This document shows positions 54,338 to 63,173 of a DNA stretch of 64,000 nt, piece by piece. The number at the start of each line of letters is the position of its first letter. The stretch's first letter is position 1. The translations under genes and the position numbers were made by a program. Source of the stretch: Streptomyces sp. CCM_MD2014 (lineage in GTDB: Bacteria; Actinomycetota; Actinomycetes; Streptomycetales; Streptomycetaceae); NCBI RefSeq assembly GCF_000772045.1, contig NZ_CP009754.1, positions 6,572,001 through 6,636,000 on the forward strand, given 5' to 3'. Below the pieces are notes generated by a model. The model worked only from the letters and a program-made list of their open reading frames with translations, did no database searches and was not told the origin of the DNA.

Positions 54338-54366
54338 GGGGCACTGTCAGTGCCCCTGCGTAGGGT
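54338..54366 (+). promoter_or_regulatory. PafBC-type promoter of terD within a 19-base palindrome
   Basis: CTGTCAGTG (54344-54352), eight bases and TAGGGT (54361-54366) match the motif with one mismatch. The -35 box sits inside a perfect palindrome GGGGCACTG-T-CAGTGCCCC (54338-54356). Unlike uvrB, this promoter leaves a leader of about 50 bases before terD. Confidence 0.6.
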
Positions 54367-54422
54367 TCTGGTCAACCGCGGGTACCGCGGCAACAGGGGA
54401 CAGTTCGAGAGGGGATCAGCGC

Positions 54423-55001
54423 GTGACCGTCAACATGACCAAGGGTCAGGCCATCAGTCTGCAGAAGAGCGACGGCGGCAGCCTGACGTCGGTGCGCATG
54501 GGTCTCGGCTGGCAGGCGGCTCCCCGGCGCGGCCTGTTCGGTTCGCGCACCCGGGAGATCGACCTGGACGCCTCCGCCGTCCTCTTCGCGGACAAGCAGC
54601 CGGTCGACGTCGTCTTCTTCCGCCACCTGGTGAGCGACGACGGCTCGGTGCGCCACACCGGGGACAACCTCGTCGGCGGTGTCGGCCAGGGCGGCGACGA
54701 CGAGGCGATCCTCGTCGACCTGCAGCGCGTCCCGGTCCACATCGACCAGATCGTCTTCACGGTCAACTCCTTCACCGGCCAGACCTTCCAGGAAGTGCAG
54801 AACGCCTTCTGCCGCCTGGTCGACGAGACCAACGGCCAGGAGCTCGCCCGCTACACCCTGGCCGGCGGCGGTGCCTTCACGGCCCAGATCATGGCCAAGG
54901 TGAACCGCGCGGGCCAGGGCTGGGCGATGACCGCCATCGGCACCCCGGCCAACGGCCGTACCTTCCAGGACCTGATGCCGGCGATCCTGCCGGTCCTGTA
55001 G
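54423..55001 (+). CDS. terD: TerD family stress protein
   Basis: A 192-residue TerD-domain protein (PF02342). The N-terminal MTKGQAISLQKSDGGSLTSVRMGLGW, SAVLFADKQPVDVVFFRHL and the acidic Ca2+-binding GGDDEAILVDL loop are hallmarks. TerD proteins bind calcium and work with TerC in tellurite and general stress resistance. The GTG at 54423 has GAGAGGGG upstream. It follows uvrB by 142 bases. Confidence 0.95.
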   Translation: MTVNMTKGQAISLQKSDGGSLTSVRMGLGWQAAPRRGLFGSRTREIDLDASAVLFADKQPVDVVFFRHLVSDDGSVRHTGDNLVGGVGQGGDDEAILVDLQRVPVHIDQIVFTVNSFTGQTFQEVQNAFCRLVDETNGQELARYTLAGGGAFTAQIMAKVNRAGQGWAMTAIGTPANGRTFQDLMPAILPVL

Positions 55002-55109
55002 CGGGCGGCCCGCAGCAGTCCGAGACGAACCGGCCGGTCCCGCTCGCGGGACCGGCCCGACCCGCATGACGCCTCGCGGGTGACGCACGATCGACACAGG
55101 GGGAAGGCG

Positions 55110-57155
55110 ATGACGGCCGAGCTGACGCGGGGGCAGAACCACCCGCTTCCCGGGGCGCGTCTCGAGATCCGGGTCTCGGCCGGTACGCCGGTCGTGGCCG
55201 GGGCCACGCTCGGTGACGAGAACGGCACCGTCCACGGTGTAGAAGGGGTGGCCCACCCGGGCGCGCCCACCCTGCCGGGCCTGGAGGTCTCCCGGCAGGC
55301 CGCCGCCGACCACCGCCTCGCGGTGGACCTGGACGCCATGCCGGACACCGTGCACCGCGTCAGTGTCCTGCTCGCCCTGCCCGCCGGCGGGAGCGGTCCG
55401 GCCCGGTTCGGGGCCGTCGCCGCGCCCTTCGTCGCCGTCACGGGCCTGGACGGCGACGAGGTCGCCAGCTACACCCTCACCGGTCTGGAGGCCGAGTCCG
55501 CCGTCGTCGCGCTGGAGCTCTACCGGCGTCAGGGCGCCTGGAAGGTGCGCGCCGTCGGCCAGGGCTACGCGGGCGGCCTCGCCGAACTCTTCGCCGACCA
55601 GAAGCTGTCCCAGGCCCACCAGCTCGCGGGAAGCATCCACGAGGCGGTGGCGAGCGGACTCGCCCGTTCGATACCGGCTCCTCCGGCCGCCGCTCCGGCG
55701 CACCGACCGGACCACGGCGCCACGCCCCGGACCGGCCCGGGCGGCACCGGTGGTCCCGTGGCGCCGACGTCTCCGTACGACTCCCAGGGCGCTCCCGGTC
55801 CCGGCCCGCAGACGCCCGGGGCGCCGGGACAGCACGGAGCGCAGCAGCCGTACGCGGGCGGCCCGGACGGCCCGATCGGCCCCGGGGAAGAGCCCGCCAC
55901 CGCCGGCCAGCCGTCCGCGCCCGCCGGAGGCCGCCCCATCGACTACAGCCACCCGCGCCGGCAGACCGCGGCACCGCCCCCGCCCCCGCCGGCCGCGCCC
56001 CCGGCCGCACCGGGGCAGCCCGCCCGGCCCGTCGCCGGTGACGCCACCGGCTGGTCCATGGAGGAACGCCTCTACAACCAGGTGTGGGGCATGTTCGAGG
56101 ACCTGGCCCGCACCACGGCCGCCTACCGCAGCGCCGTCGACTTCGCCGACTCCCGGATGGAGAAGGAACTCGACCAGGCGCTGTCCGACCCGCGCAACCG
56201 GATCGGCGGGCAGGGCGACGCCGCCCGGGAGGCGGCGCGCGGCCGGCACGCTCAGTTGGTTTCCCAGGCCAGGGAGGTCCTGGACCGGGACGTCGCCCAG
56301 CTCGTCGCGGAGGCCGAGGTCGTCGAACCCGCCCTGCCGGCGGCCTTCGCGCGCTGGGACAACCCCGTCTGGCACGCCTACCGCGTCCCCATGGAGATCC
56401 CGATGGCCGTGCGGCTCGGCGATCTGCATCTGCCCGAGGCCGACCGCGTACGCGTCCCCATGCTGATCCGGCTGCCGCTCGAGCGCGGCCTGTGGATCGA
56501 CAGCGGACGCTCGGCCTCGCTCGACGGCTCGTTCGCCGACTCCCACGAGATGCGGCGCCTGGGCCTGGAGACGGCCGTGGCCCACGCGGCCCGGCTGCTC
56601 GCCGTCTACCCGGCGGGCGAGTTCACCGTGCACGTCATCGATCCGGCCGGATCGGGGGCGCAGGCGCTGGCGCCGCTGGTGCAGAGCGGGGTGCTCGCCG
56701 CGCCGCCCGCCCAGGGCGCCGCCGGGGCGGCGGACGTGCTGGCCCGTCTCACCCAGCGCGTGGACCTGGTGCAGATGGCGTTGCGCGGGGGAGCACCCGA
56801 CGCGCTCCCGCCCGGCCTCGACACCTCGCAGCAGCTGCTGATCGTCAACGACTTCCCCCACGGTTTCGACGACCGGGCCGTCAACCAGCTGCGCTACCTC
56901 GCCGACGAGGGGCCGGCCGTCGGAGTCCACCTGATGATGGTCGCCGACCGCGAGGAGTCCGCCGGCTTCGGACCGCTGCTCGACCCGCTGTGGCGCTCGC
57001 TGCTGCGGCTGACGCCGGTGGCCGACGACCACCTCGCCGACCCGTGGGTCGGACACGCCTGGACCTACGAGCCGCCGCTCGTGCCGCCCGGCAGCCAGGT
57101 GCTTCAGCAGGTTCTCGCGCAGGTCGCCGCCGCCCGCCGCTCATGGGGCCGATGA
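55110..57155 (+). CDS. TerD domain fused to a degenerate FtsK/HerA-like module
   Basis: A 681-residue protein. Residues 1-175 form a TerD-like domain (AELTRGQNHPLPGARLEIRV; EVASYTLTGLEAESAVVALELYRR). A Pro/Gly/Ala linker (about 180-315) follows. The C-terminal 360 residues read like an FtsK/HerA-type ATPase body: VPMLIRLPLERGLWIDSG, LIVNDFPHGFDDRAVNQLRYLADEG and GVHLMMVAD. The Walker A position (GLWIDSGRSAS) lacks GKS/T, so it is probably a binding scaffold. It fits proposed Ter-linked stress complexes. Confidence 0.82.
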   Translation: MTAELTRGQNHPLPGARLEIRVSAGTPVVAGATLGDENGTVHGVEGVAHPGAPTLPGLEVSRQAAADHRLAVDLDAMPDTVHRVSVLLALPAGGSGPARFGAVAAPFVAVTGLDGDEVASYTLTGLEAESAVVALELYRRQGAWKVRAVGQGYAGGLAELFADQKLSQAHQLAGSIHEAVASGLARSIPAPPAAAPAHRPDHGATPRTGPGGTGGPVAPTSPYDSQGAPGPGPQTPGAPGQHGAQQPYAGGPDGPIGPGEEPATAGQPSAPAGGRPIDYSHPRRQTAAPPPPPPAAPPAAPGQPARPVAGDATGWSMEERLYNQVWGMFEDLARTTAAYRSAVDFADSRMEKELDQALSDPRNRIGGQGDAAREAARGRHAQLVSQAREVLDRDVAQLVAEAEVVEPALPAAFARWDNPVWHAYRVPMEIPMAVRLGDLHLPEADRVRVPMLIRLPLERGLWIDSGRSASLDGSFADSHEMRRLGLETAVAHAARLLAVYPAGEFTVHVIDPAGSGAQALAPLVQSGVLAAPPAQGAAGAADVLARLTQRVDLVQMALRGGAPDALPPGLDTSQQLLIVNDFPHGFDDRAVNQLRYLADEGPAVGVHLMMVADREESAGFGPLLDPLWRSLLRLTPVADDHLADPWVGHAWTYEPPLVPPGSQVLQQVLAQVAAARRSWGR

Positions 57156-57230
57156 CCACGCCTGAACTGGTCTTTTGAGCTTTATTTGCAAATCTCTTTA
57201 CCTTCCCTTGGTGATTGGGGTACTGTCGTC

Positions 57231-57401
57231 CGTACGGAGGGGAGTACTCCCTGTCTGCTGCGGCGTACCCGTCAATACGGATCAGGCCAGATCCCGGGGC
57301 GTCGGCCCGTGGTCCGGGCGCATCACGCGTCCCGGGCCGGGGTGGAAGAGACCTCCGGCAGCGACGACGCTGACATCTGCCGTGTGACGTACTGCCGGAG
57401 G
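57231..57401 (+). ncRNA. yybP-ykoY manganese riboswitch before terC
   Basis: P1 pairs CGUACGG (57231-57237) with CCGUGUG (57380-57386). Between them, in the family order, lie AGGGGAGUA (57238-57246), GUCAAUACGG (57271-57280), a GC-rich variable hairpin (about 57293-57342), CCUCCGGC (57352-57359) and CGCUGACAU (57368-57376). This is the yybP-ykoY (Rfam RF00080) pattern, which senses Mn2+ and commonly precedes TerC-family genes. The ten bases CCUCCGGCAG (57352-57361) are perfectly complementary to CUGCCGGAGG (57392-57401), which contains the terC Shine-Dalgarno sequence, so translation is probably switched by SD masking. Confidence 0.85.
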
Positions 57402-57405
57402 CGTA

Positions 57406-58407
57406 GTGGAAGTCTCGACGACCCTGTGGGTCCTGACCATCGTGGGCCTCGCGGCCCTCATCGCGGTCGATTTCTTCATCGGCCGCAAGCCGCACGACGT
57501 ATCGATCAAGGAAGCCGGCATCTGGACCGGCGTCTGGATCGCCCTGGCGGGCCTCTTCGGGCTCGGCCTGTTCTTCTTCGGCGGCGGTGAACCCGCCGGC
57601 GAGTTCTTCGCGGGCTTCATCACCGAGAAGTCCCTGAGCGTGGACAACCTCTTCGTCTTCGTCCTGATCATGGCGAAGTTCGCGGTGCCCTCGCAGTACC
57701 AGCAGCGGGTCCTGCTGATCGGCGTCCTCATCGCCCTGGTCCTCAGGGCGATCTTCATCGCCGCGGGTGCCGCGATCCTCGCCAGCTTCGCCTGGGTCTT
57801 CTACATCTTCGGTGCCTTCCTCATCTACACCGCCTGGAAGCTCATCCAGGAGGCACGGGCCGACGAGGAGGACGAGGAGTTCGAGGAGAACAAGCTGCTC
57901 AAGGCCGCCGAGCGCCGCTTCGGCGTCGCCGACCGGTACCACGGCACCAAGCTGTGGATCGAGGAGAACGGCAAGCGGGTCATGACCCCGATGCTGGTCG
58001 TGATGCTCGCCATCGGCACCACCGACGTGCTCTTCGCGCTCGACTCCATCCCGGCGATCTTCGGCCTGACGCAGGACCCGTACATCGTGTTCACGGCCAA
58101 CGCGTTCGCCCTGATGGGTCTCAGGCAGTTGTACTTCCTCATCGGCGGCCTGCTGAAGAAGCTGGTGCACCTCTCGTACGGCCTGTCCGTGATCCTGGGC
58201 TTCATCGGCGTCAAGCTGGTGCTGCACGCCCTGCACGAGTCCGGCGTGCACGTGCCCGAGATCAGCATTCCGGTCTCGCTCGGCGTGATCTGCTCCGTCC
58301 TGATCGTCACCACGATCACCAGCCTCCGCGCCTCCAGGAAGCAGGCCGAGGCGGAAGCGGCGGCGGCCGAGAGCGGCGACGCCCCGAAGGACAGCGTCGA
58401 GGCCTGA
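57406..58407 (+). CDS. terC: TerC family integral membrane protein
   Basis: A 333-residue TerC protein with about eight helices. LSVDNLFVFVLIM and LFALDSIPAIFGL carry the conserved acidic residues used in metal transport, and DFFIGRKPHD is the N-terminal signature. E. coli relatives Alx and the B. subtilis TerC proteins export Mn2+. The GTG start lies four bases after GGAGG, which the upstream riboswitch can mask. The Glu-rich tail is cytoplasmic. Confidence 0.95.
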   Translation: MEVSTTLWVLTIVGLAALIAVDFFIGRKPHDVSIKEAGIWTGVWIALAGLFGLGLFFFGGGEPAGEFFAGFITEKSLSVDNLFVFVLIMAKFAVPSQYQQRVLLIGVLIALVLRAIFIAAGAAILASFAWVFYIFGAFLIYTAWKLIQEARADEEDEEFEENKLLKAAERRFGVADRYHGTKLWIEENGKRVMTPMLVVMLAIGTTDVLFALDSIPAIFGLTQDPYIVFTANAFALMGLRQLYFLIGGLLKKLVHLSYGLSVILGFIGVKLVLHALHESGVHVPEISIPVSLGVICSVLIVTTITSLRASRKQAEAEAAAAESGDAPKDSVEA

Positions 58408-58551
58408 TCCACCCGGGCCGGGGAGCGGGGAGCGGCGCGGAGCCGTTCGCCGCTCCCCGGCCCGGCGGCCTCGGCCCGCCCGGCCACTCGGTGGCCGAAA
58501 GGCCCGCAGATCCGGCGTGCGGGCCCCGTTCCCCTCTGCGACGATCACCGC

Positions 58552-59652
58552 ATGGTCACCGGTCCCAGGGCGCTCCTCGCACAGTGGACGACCGTCACGC
58601 CCGTGATCGCGGTCGTGCTGCTCGTTCTCACCTGGGGCCGCTCGCTGCCCGGCGTGGTCGTCGCGCTGCTCACGATCGTCCTGGCGGGATCCGTCCTGGC
58701 CGCCGTGCACCACGCCGAGGTGGTCGCCCACCGGGTCGGCGAGCCCTTCGGCTCCCTCGTCCTCGCCATCGCCGTCACGGTCATCGAGGTCGCGCTCATC
58801 GTGACCCTGATGGCGGACGGCGGCGACAAGAGCGCGAGCCTGGCCAGGGACACCGTCTTCGCGGCCGTCATGATCACCTGCAACGGTGTCGTCGGCCTCA
58901 GTCTCCTGGTCGCCTCCCTGCGCCACGGCATCGCGGTGTTCAACCCGGAGGGCACCGGCGCAGCCCTCGCGACGGTGGCGACCCTGGCCACCCTCAGCCT
59001 GGTCCTGCCGACGTTCACCACCAGCGCGCCCGGCCCGGAGTTCTCCACCGTGCAGCTGACCTTCGCGGCGCTGTCCTCCCTGGTCCTCTACGGCCTGTTC
59101 ATCGCGACCCTGACCGTGCGGCACCGCGACTACTTCCTGCCGATCACCCGGCAGGGCGAAGTGATCACTGCCGAGGAACACGCCCACGCACCGTCTCTGC
59201 GCACGGCCCTGTTCAGCCTCGGGATGCTGGGCCTGGCGCTGATCGGCGTCGTCGGCCTCGCGAAGGGCGTGTCGCCGACCATCGAGAGCGGGGTGCAGGC
59301 CGCCGGACTCCACCACGCCGTCGTCGGCGTCGTCATCGCGCTGCTGGTCCTGCTCCCCGAGACCATCGCCGCCGTGCGCTCCGCACGCCGCGACCGGGTG
59401 CAGACCAGCCTCAACCTCGCGCTCGGCTCGGCCATGGCCAGCATCGGCCTGACCATCCCCGCGGTCGCCCTGGCCTCCGTGTGGCTCTCCGGGCCGCTGG
59501 TGCTGGGCCTCAGCTCCATCCACATGGTGCTGCTCGCCCTGACCGTGGTCGTGGCCTCCCTGACGGTCGTACCGGGCCGGGCCACACCCTTGCAGGGCGG
59601 CGTCCACCTGGTGCTCTTCGCGGCCTATCTTGAGCTGGCCGTCAACCCGTAG
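58552..59652 (+). CDS. Ca2+/H+ antiporter (ChaA-like, CaCA family)
   Basis: A 366-residue antiporter with about eleven helices in two inverted repeats. The paired acidic motifs are VIEVALIVTLM in the first half and LLPETIAAVRSARRDRVQTSLNLALGSAMASIG in the second. Members exchange Ca2+, Na+ or K+ for protons. Placed behind terC, it adds a second cation exporter to the metal-stress block. The start lacks a clear ribosome site and may be leaderless (GACGAT six bases before the ATG). Confidence 0.9.
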   Translation: MVTGPRALLAQWTTVTPVIAVVLLVLTWGRSLPGVVVALLTIVLAGSVLAAVHHAEVVAHRVGEPFGSLVLAIAVTVIEVALIVTLMADGGDKSASLARDTVFAAVMITCNGVVGLSLLVASLRHGIAVFNPEGTGAALATVATLATLSLVLPTFTTSAPGPEFSTVQLTFAALSSLVLYGLFIATLTVRHRDYFLPITRQGEVITAEEHAHAPSLRTALFSLGMLGLALIGVVGLAKGVSPTIESGVQAAGLHHAVVGVVIALLVLLPETIAAVRSARRDRVQTSLNLALGSAMASIGLTIPAVALASVWLSGPLVLGLSSIHMVLLALTVVVASLTVVPGRATPLQGGVHLVLFAAYLELAVNP

Positions 59653-59666
59653 ACCGGGCGGGAGGG

Positions 59667-60713
59667 TCAGTAGGTCACGGTGATGCGCCGGGCGGGTCCG
59701 TCGACCCGCACGGTGCCCCCGTACGGGACGACGACCTGCGGATCGGTGTGGCCGAGGTCGACGTCGAAGACGATCATGGTGTCGGGGGCGTAGGCGCGCA
59801 TCGCGCGCAGGACCGCCGTACGCTGCTCCGCCGCGTACCGCGCGGCCTCCACGGGGCTGTTGGGGCGCTGGAAGGACCACGTCTTCGGGCGGCCCATCAG
59901 CAGTGCCGAGAAGCGGCCGAGCAGCCCGCGCTCGCCCATGTTGCGCAGGATGCGGAAGACCTCCTCCGCGGCCGGCAGTTCCTCGGACGTCTCCAGGAAC
60001 AGCACGTCGCCGTCGTACTCCGCCGGATCGCGCGCGATCTCGCGGTCGGCCATCAGCAGCCAGGCGAGGATCTCCAGGCAGCCGCCCCAGGTACGTCCCT
60101 CGACCACCCGGCCGGCGTTCTCCCAGGACCAGCCGGTCCCGGGGCGCGCGCCGGGCTCGGTCTCGAAGGTCGCGGGGTCGGCCCAGTCGCGGTCGACGTC
60201 GTTCCAGCGCTCGGCGGGCCGCAGCTCGTACGGCCCCGGGGTGAACAGCGCGGCACGCAGCGAGTCGGCGGTCTGCGGATGCATCGCGCCGGGACGCCCC
60301 AGCTCCACCATCACGCTCGCCCCGTGGTAGCCGACGATCCCCGTGTTGCGCAGGTAGGCGAGCAGGTTGGTGTTGTCGCTCATCCCGAAGAACGGCTTCG
60401 GGTTGGCCCGGATCAGCTCCCGGTCGAGCAGCGGAAGCACGGTGATCTGGTCGTCGCCGCCGATCGACGCGAACACCGCCTTGATGCCGGGGTCGGCGAA
60501 GGCCGCGTGGAGGTCGGCGGCACGCTCGGCGGGCGACGAACCCCTCTTCCGGGTGGCCGGGTACTCGACGGGCTCCAGGCCGTACTCCTTGCGCAGGCGC
60601 TCCAGGCCCAACTCGTAGGGGAGCGGGAAGAGTCCGGGCAGTCCGGACGCGGGGGACACCACCGCGACGCGGTCACCCGGCGAGGGCTTGGGCGGATACG
60701 CGATCACCGTCAT
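59667..60713 (-). CDS. S66 family LD-carboxypeptidase (MccF-like)
   Basis: A 348-residue serine peptidase of family S66. GMSDNTNLL holds the nucleophilic Ser, FLETSEE the Glu and GHTDPQVV the His of the triad. Family members trim murein tetrapeptides (LdcA) or inactivate microcin C-type peptide-nucleotide toxins (MccF); this length and motif spacing fit the MccF-like branch. TACTCT ends six bases before the ATG at 60713, so it is probably leaderless. Confidence 0.9.
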   Translation of the reverse strand: MTVIAYPPKPSPGDRVAVVSPASGLPGLFPLPYELGLERLRKEYGLEPVEYPATRKRGSSPAERAADLHAAFADPGIKAVFASIGGDDQITVLPLLDRELIRANPKPFFGMSDNTNLLAYLRNTGIVGYHGASVMVELGRPGAMHPQTADSLRAALFTPGPYELRPAERWNDVDRDWADPATFETEPGARPGTGWSWENAGRVVEGRTWGGCLEILAWLLMADREIARDPAEYDGDVLFLETSEELPAAEEVFRILRNMGERGLLGRFSALLMGRPKTWSFQRPNSPVEAARYAAEQRTAVLRAMRAYAPDTMIVFDVDLGHTDPQVVVPYGGTVRVDGPARRITVTY

Positions 60714-60817
60714 GCGCGGAGAGTACGGCCCGCCGGGGCATCGGCGCACCGTGATAAACCGGGGACCGAGCAGCGGCCGCGCAAGGGCCGTCGCACCCCT
60801 CACGGACCGGAGGAACC

Positions 60818-61291
60818 GTGCCCCGCACCCTGGCGAACGCCCCGATCATGATCCTCAACGGGCCCAACCTGAACCTGCTCGGCCAGCGTCAGCCGGAGAT
60901 CTACGGCTCCGACACCCTCGCGGACGTCGAGGCGCTGTGCGTCAAGGCGGCGGCCGCGCACGGCGGCACGGTGGACTTCCGGCAGTCCAACCACGAGGGC
61001 GAACTGGTCGACTGGATCCACGAGGCCCGGCTGAACCACTGCGGCATCGTGATCAACCCCGCCGCGTACTCGCACACGTCCGTCGCCATCCTGGACGCGC
61101 TCAACACCTGCGACGGGCTGCCGGTGGTCGAGGTCCACATCTCCAACATCCACCAACGCGAGGCGTTCCGGCACCACTCCTACGTCTCGCAGCGCGCCGA
61201 CGGCGTCGTCGCGGGCTGCGGGGTGCAGGGGTACGTGTTCGGCGTGGAGCGTGTCGCGGCACTGGCCGGGGCGGGCGCGGCCAGGACCTGA
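60818..61291 (+). CDS. aroQ: Type II 3-dehydroquinate dehydratase
   Basis: A 157-residue dodecameric dehydratase of the shikimate and quinate pathways. The N-terminal ILNGPNLNLLGQRQPEIYG contains the flexible active-site loop with Arg19-region and Tyr; NPAAYSHTSVAI and the VEVHISNIHQREAFRHHS segment (His catalytic) are complete. It converts 3-dehydroquinate to 3-dehydroshikimate. GGAGG lies upstream. The downstream 260 bases (61292-61552) show no gene. Confidence 0.96.
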   Translation: MPRTLANAPIMILNGPNLNLLGQRQPEIYGSDTLADVEALCVKAAAAHGGTVDFRQSNHEGELVDWIHEARLNHCGIVINPAAYSHTSVAILDALNTCDGLPVVEVHISNIHQREAFRHHSYVSQRADGVVAGCGVQGYVFGVERVAALAGAGAART

Positions 61292-61552
61292 GGCGCCGGG
61301 GCCGCCGGCCGAGGGCGGGGATCGGGAGGCCGGCGGCCCGTGCCGCCCAGGAGCCGTCGATCCTGCGCGGGGCTGCCACCAGTCGACCGCGCCGTACCAC
61401 CGCCGCGGGAGCGCGCGCGGACCGCGGGTGTGTGCGAACGCTTCACACGGGGCGCGCACGGAGGCGCGAGGGCGCGGGCTCGCCCGTCCGTACGCGCCCG
61501 TCCGCCCGTCACCGGCGCGCGACCATCCGCCGCCGGCCGGCGCGCCCGGCCG

Positions 61553-62209
61553 TCACCAGCCGCGCGCCCGCCACTCCGGCAGGTGCGGCCGCTCCGCGCC
61601 GAGCGTCGTGTCGTCGCCGTGCCCGGGGTAGACCCACGTCTCGTCCGGGAGCGCGTCGAAGACCTTGGTCTCCACGTCGTGGATCAGGCTCGCGAACGCC
61701 TTCGGATCCTTGAAGGTGTTGCCCACACCGCCCGGGAAGAGACAGTCCCCGGTGAACACGTGCGGATGCCCGTGCGGGTCGTCGTAGACCAGGACGATGG
61801 AGCCCGGCGTGTGTCCGACCAGGTGGCGTGCGGTGAGCTCGACCTGCCCGACCCGGATCGTGTCGCCGTCGTCCACCAGGACGTCGGTCGGCACCGGGAT
61901 GCCCTCGGCGTCGTGCCGGCCGGCGTGGGTGCGGGCGCCGGTGGCCGCGACGACCTCGGCGAGTGCCTGCCAGTGGTCGCCGTGCCGGTGGGTGGTGACG
62001 ACGGAGGCGATGCCGTCGTCACCGATCGTGCCGAGCAGGGTGTGCGCGTCGTTGGCGGCGTCGATCAGCAGTTGCTCGTCGGTGGCCCGGCAACGCAGCA
62101 GGTAGGCGTTGTTGTCCATCGGGCCGACCGCGACCTTGGTGATCATCAGGTCCTTGAGCTCGTGCACGTCGGCGGGTCCGCCGACCGTCACCTCTCCGCT
62201 GTACGTCAT
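61553..62209 (-). CDS. MBL-fold metallo-hydrolase (glyoxalase II-like)
   Basis: A 218-residue metallo-beta-lactamase-fold enzyme. THRHGDHW is the metal-binding motif (HxHxDH type), with HTPGSIV, GDCLFPGGVG and YPGHG following. Such proteins hydrolyse thioesters; a mycothiol-linked substrate is possible given the next gene but unproven. TAGGCT ends seven bases before the ATG at 62209 (leaderless). Confidence 0.9.
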   Translation of the reverse strand: MTYSGEVTVGGPADVHELKDLMITKVAVGPMDNNAYLLRCRATDEQLLIDAANDAHTLLGTIGDDGIASVVTTHRHGDHWQALAEVVAATGARTHAGRHDAEGIPVPTDVLVDDGDTIRVGQVELTARHLVGHTPGSIVLVYDDPHGHPHVFTGDCLFPGGVGNTFKDPKAFASLIHDVETKVFDALPDETWVYPGHGDDTTLGAERPHLPEWRARGW

Positions 62210-62262
62210 GACCGCCAGCCTAGCGCCGGGGGCGGCCCGCAGACCGCCTCCCGGCCGCCCGC

Positions 62263-62949
62263 CTACAGGGGAGGCAGGGCCGGCAGCGGCCCGCCCTGCA
62301 CCGTGAGCGCGGAGCCCTCGCGGCGACCGGCGAGCCAGCCGAGCAGATCGGCCGGGGGACCGGTGACGGTCACCTCGGGGGCGTCGGTCTCCCGTCCCGT
62401 GCGCCACGCGTGCGTGCCGTCCGTGAGCCGGGTGGGCGGCACGTCCGGGTGCCCGGCGAACCGGGCGGCGAGGAAGTCGGTCTCCCGCGCGGTGAACTCC
62501 GCCGGCAGATCCTCCAGCTCGTACCCGACCCCCAGGTCGACGTGGTGCAGCTCAACCTCTGCCCAGCGCCGGAACGGCACCCTGGAGGCGGAGTCCGTGA
62601 CGCCGTTGCGCAGCTCCACGGTGCGGGACCAGTCCGCCGGCGCAGCTCCCGTCTCCTGGAAGCGGGCCGCGCTCTCGCGCAGGTCCGCGAGCTGGGCGTC
62701 GAGGGGGCGCGGGGCGTCCCGCTCGATGTCGGCGTCCCTGGCCTCGCCGGAGACGTACATGGGGCGCCCCTCGAGGACGTTCACCAGAGCGTCGGCGTTG
62801 CGGGCGAGGTGGGCGAGGACGTGACCGCGACTCCAGCCGGGAAGCCGTGACGACTCCGTCACGGACGCGTTGTCCAGTTTCCCGACCGCGGTGAGCAGCC
62901 GCTCGGTAGCGTCACGTACAGACTCCAGGTCATGAGCGTGATCAATCAT
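62263..62949 (-). CDS. Mycothiol-dependent maleylpyruvate isomerase family protein
   Basis: A 228-residue protein of the DinB-like/maleylpyruvate isomerase superfamily. GWSRGHVLAHLARNADAL and VPFRRWAEVELHHVDLG supply the three metal-ligand His of the DinB-type helical bundle. Family members use mycothiol, the actinobacterial thiol, as cofactor. The C-terminal domain binds partner or substrate. TAAGGT ends seven bases before the ATG, so it is probably leaderless. It follows the MBL gene on the same strand. Confidence 0.88.
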   Translation of the reverse strand: MIDHAHDLESVRDATERLLTAVGKLDNASVTESSRLPGWSRGHVLAHLARNADALVNVLEGRPMYVSGEARDADIERDAPRPLDAQLADLRESAARFQETGAAPADWSRTVELRNGVTDSASRVPFRRWAEVELHHVDLGVGYELEDLPAEFTARETDFLAARFAGHPDVPPTRLTDGTHAWRTGRETDAPEVTVTGPPADLLGWLAGRREGSALTVQGGPLPALPPL

Positions 62950-63094
62950 GGTGCTGACCTTAGACCGGGCCACACCTTCGGGTGAAGGTTGTGGACGACC
63001 CCCGTAATTCGAATGCACGTGCTATATGGTCGGAGGCGGCGTCGGGCATGCTGGGAAGTCGGGGTTTGTTGACAACCGGTGAATCCGACCGGCG

Positions 63095-63117
63095 TTGTCA
63101 GTGGCTCCCCCTAGTCT
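63095..63117 (+). promoter_or_regulatory. PafBC/RecA-NDp-type DNA-damage promoter of uvrA
   Basis: TTGTCAGTG (63095-63103), eight bases and TAGTCT (63112-63117) match the consensus exactly. The TTGTCA is mirrored by TGACAAC at 63070-63076, giving a dyad about this site. A leader of about 50 bases precedes uvrA. Confidence 0.82.
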
Positions 63118-63173
63118 GAGGAAGACGTGGGGCCCCGCCCCTGTCACTTCTCTCAAGAAAGGTGCGGACCGGC

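Noticed and set aside
57175..57387. 70-codon plus-strand frame ahead of terC
   Set aside because: It overlaps the riboswitch and has no ribosome-binding site or coding character.
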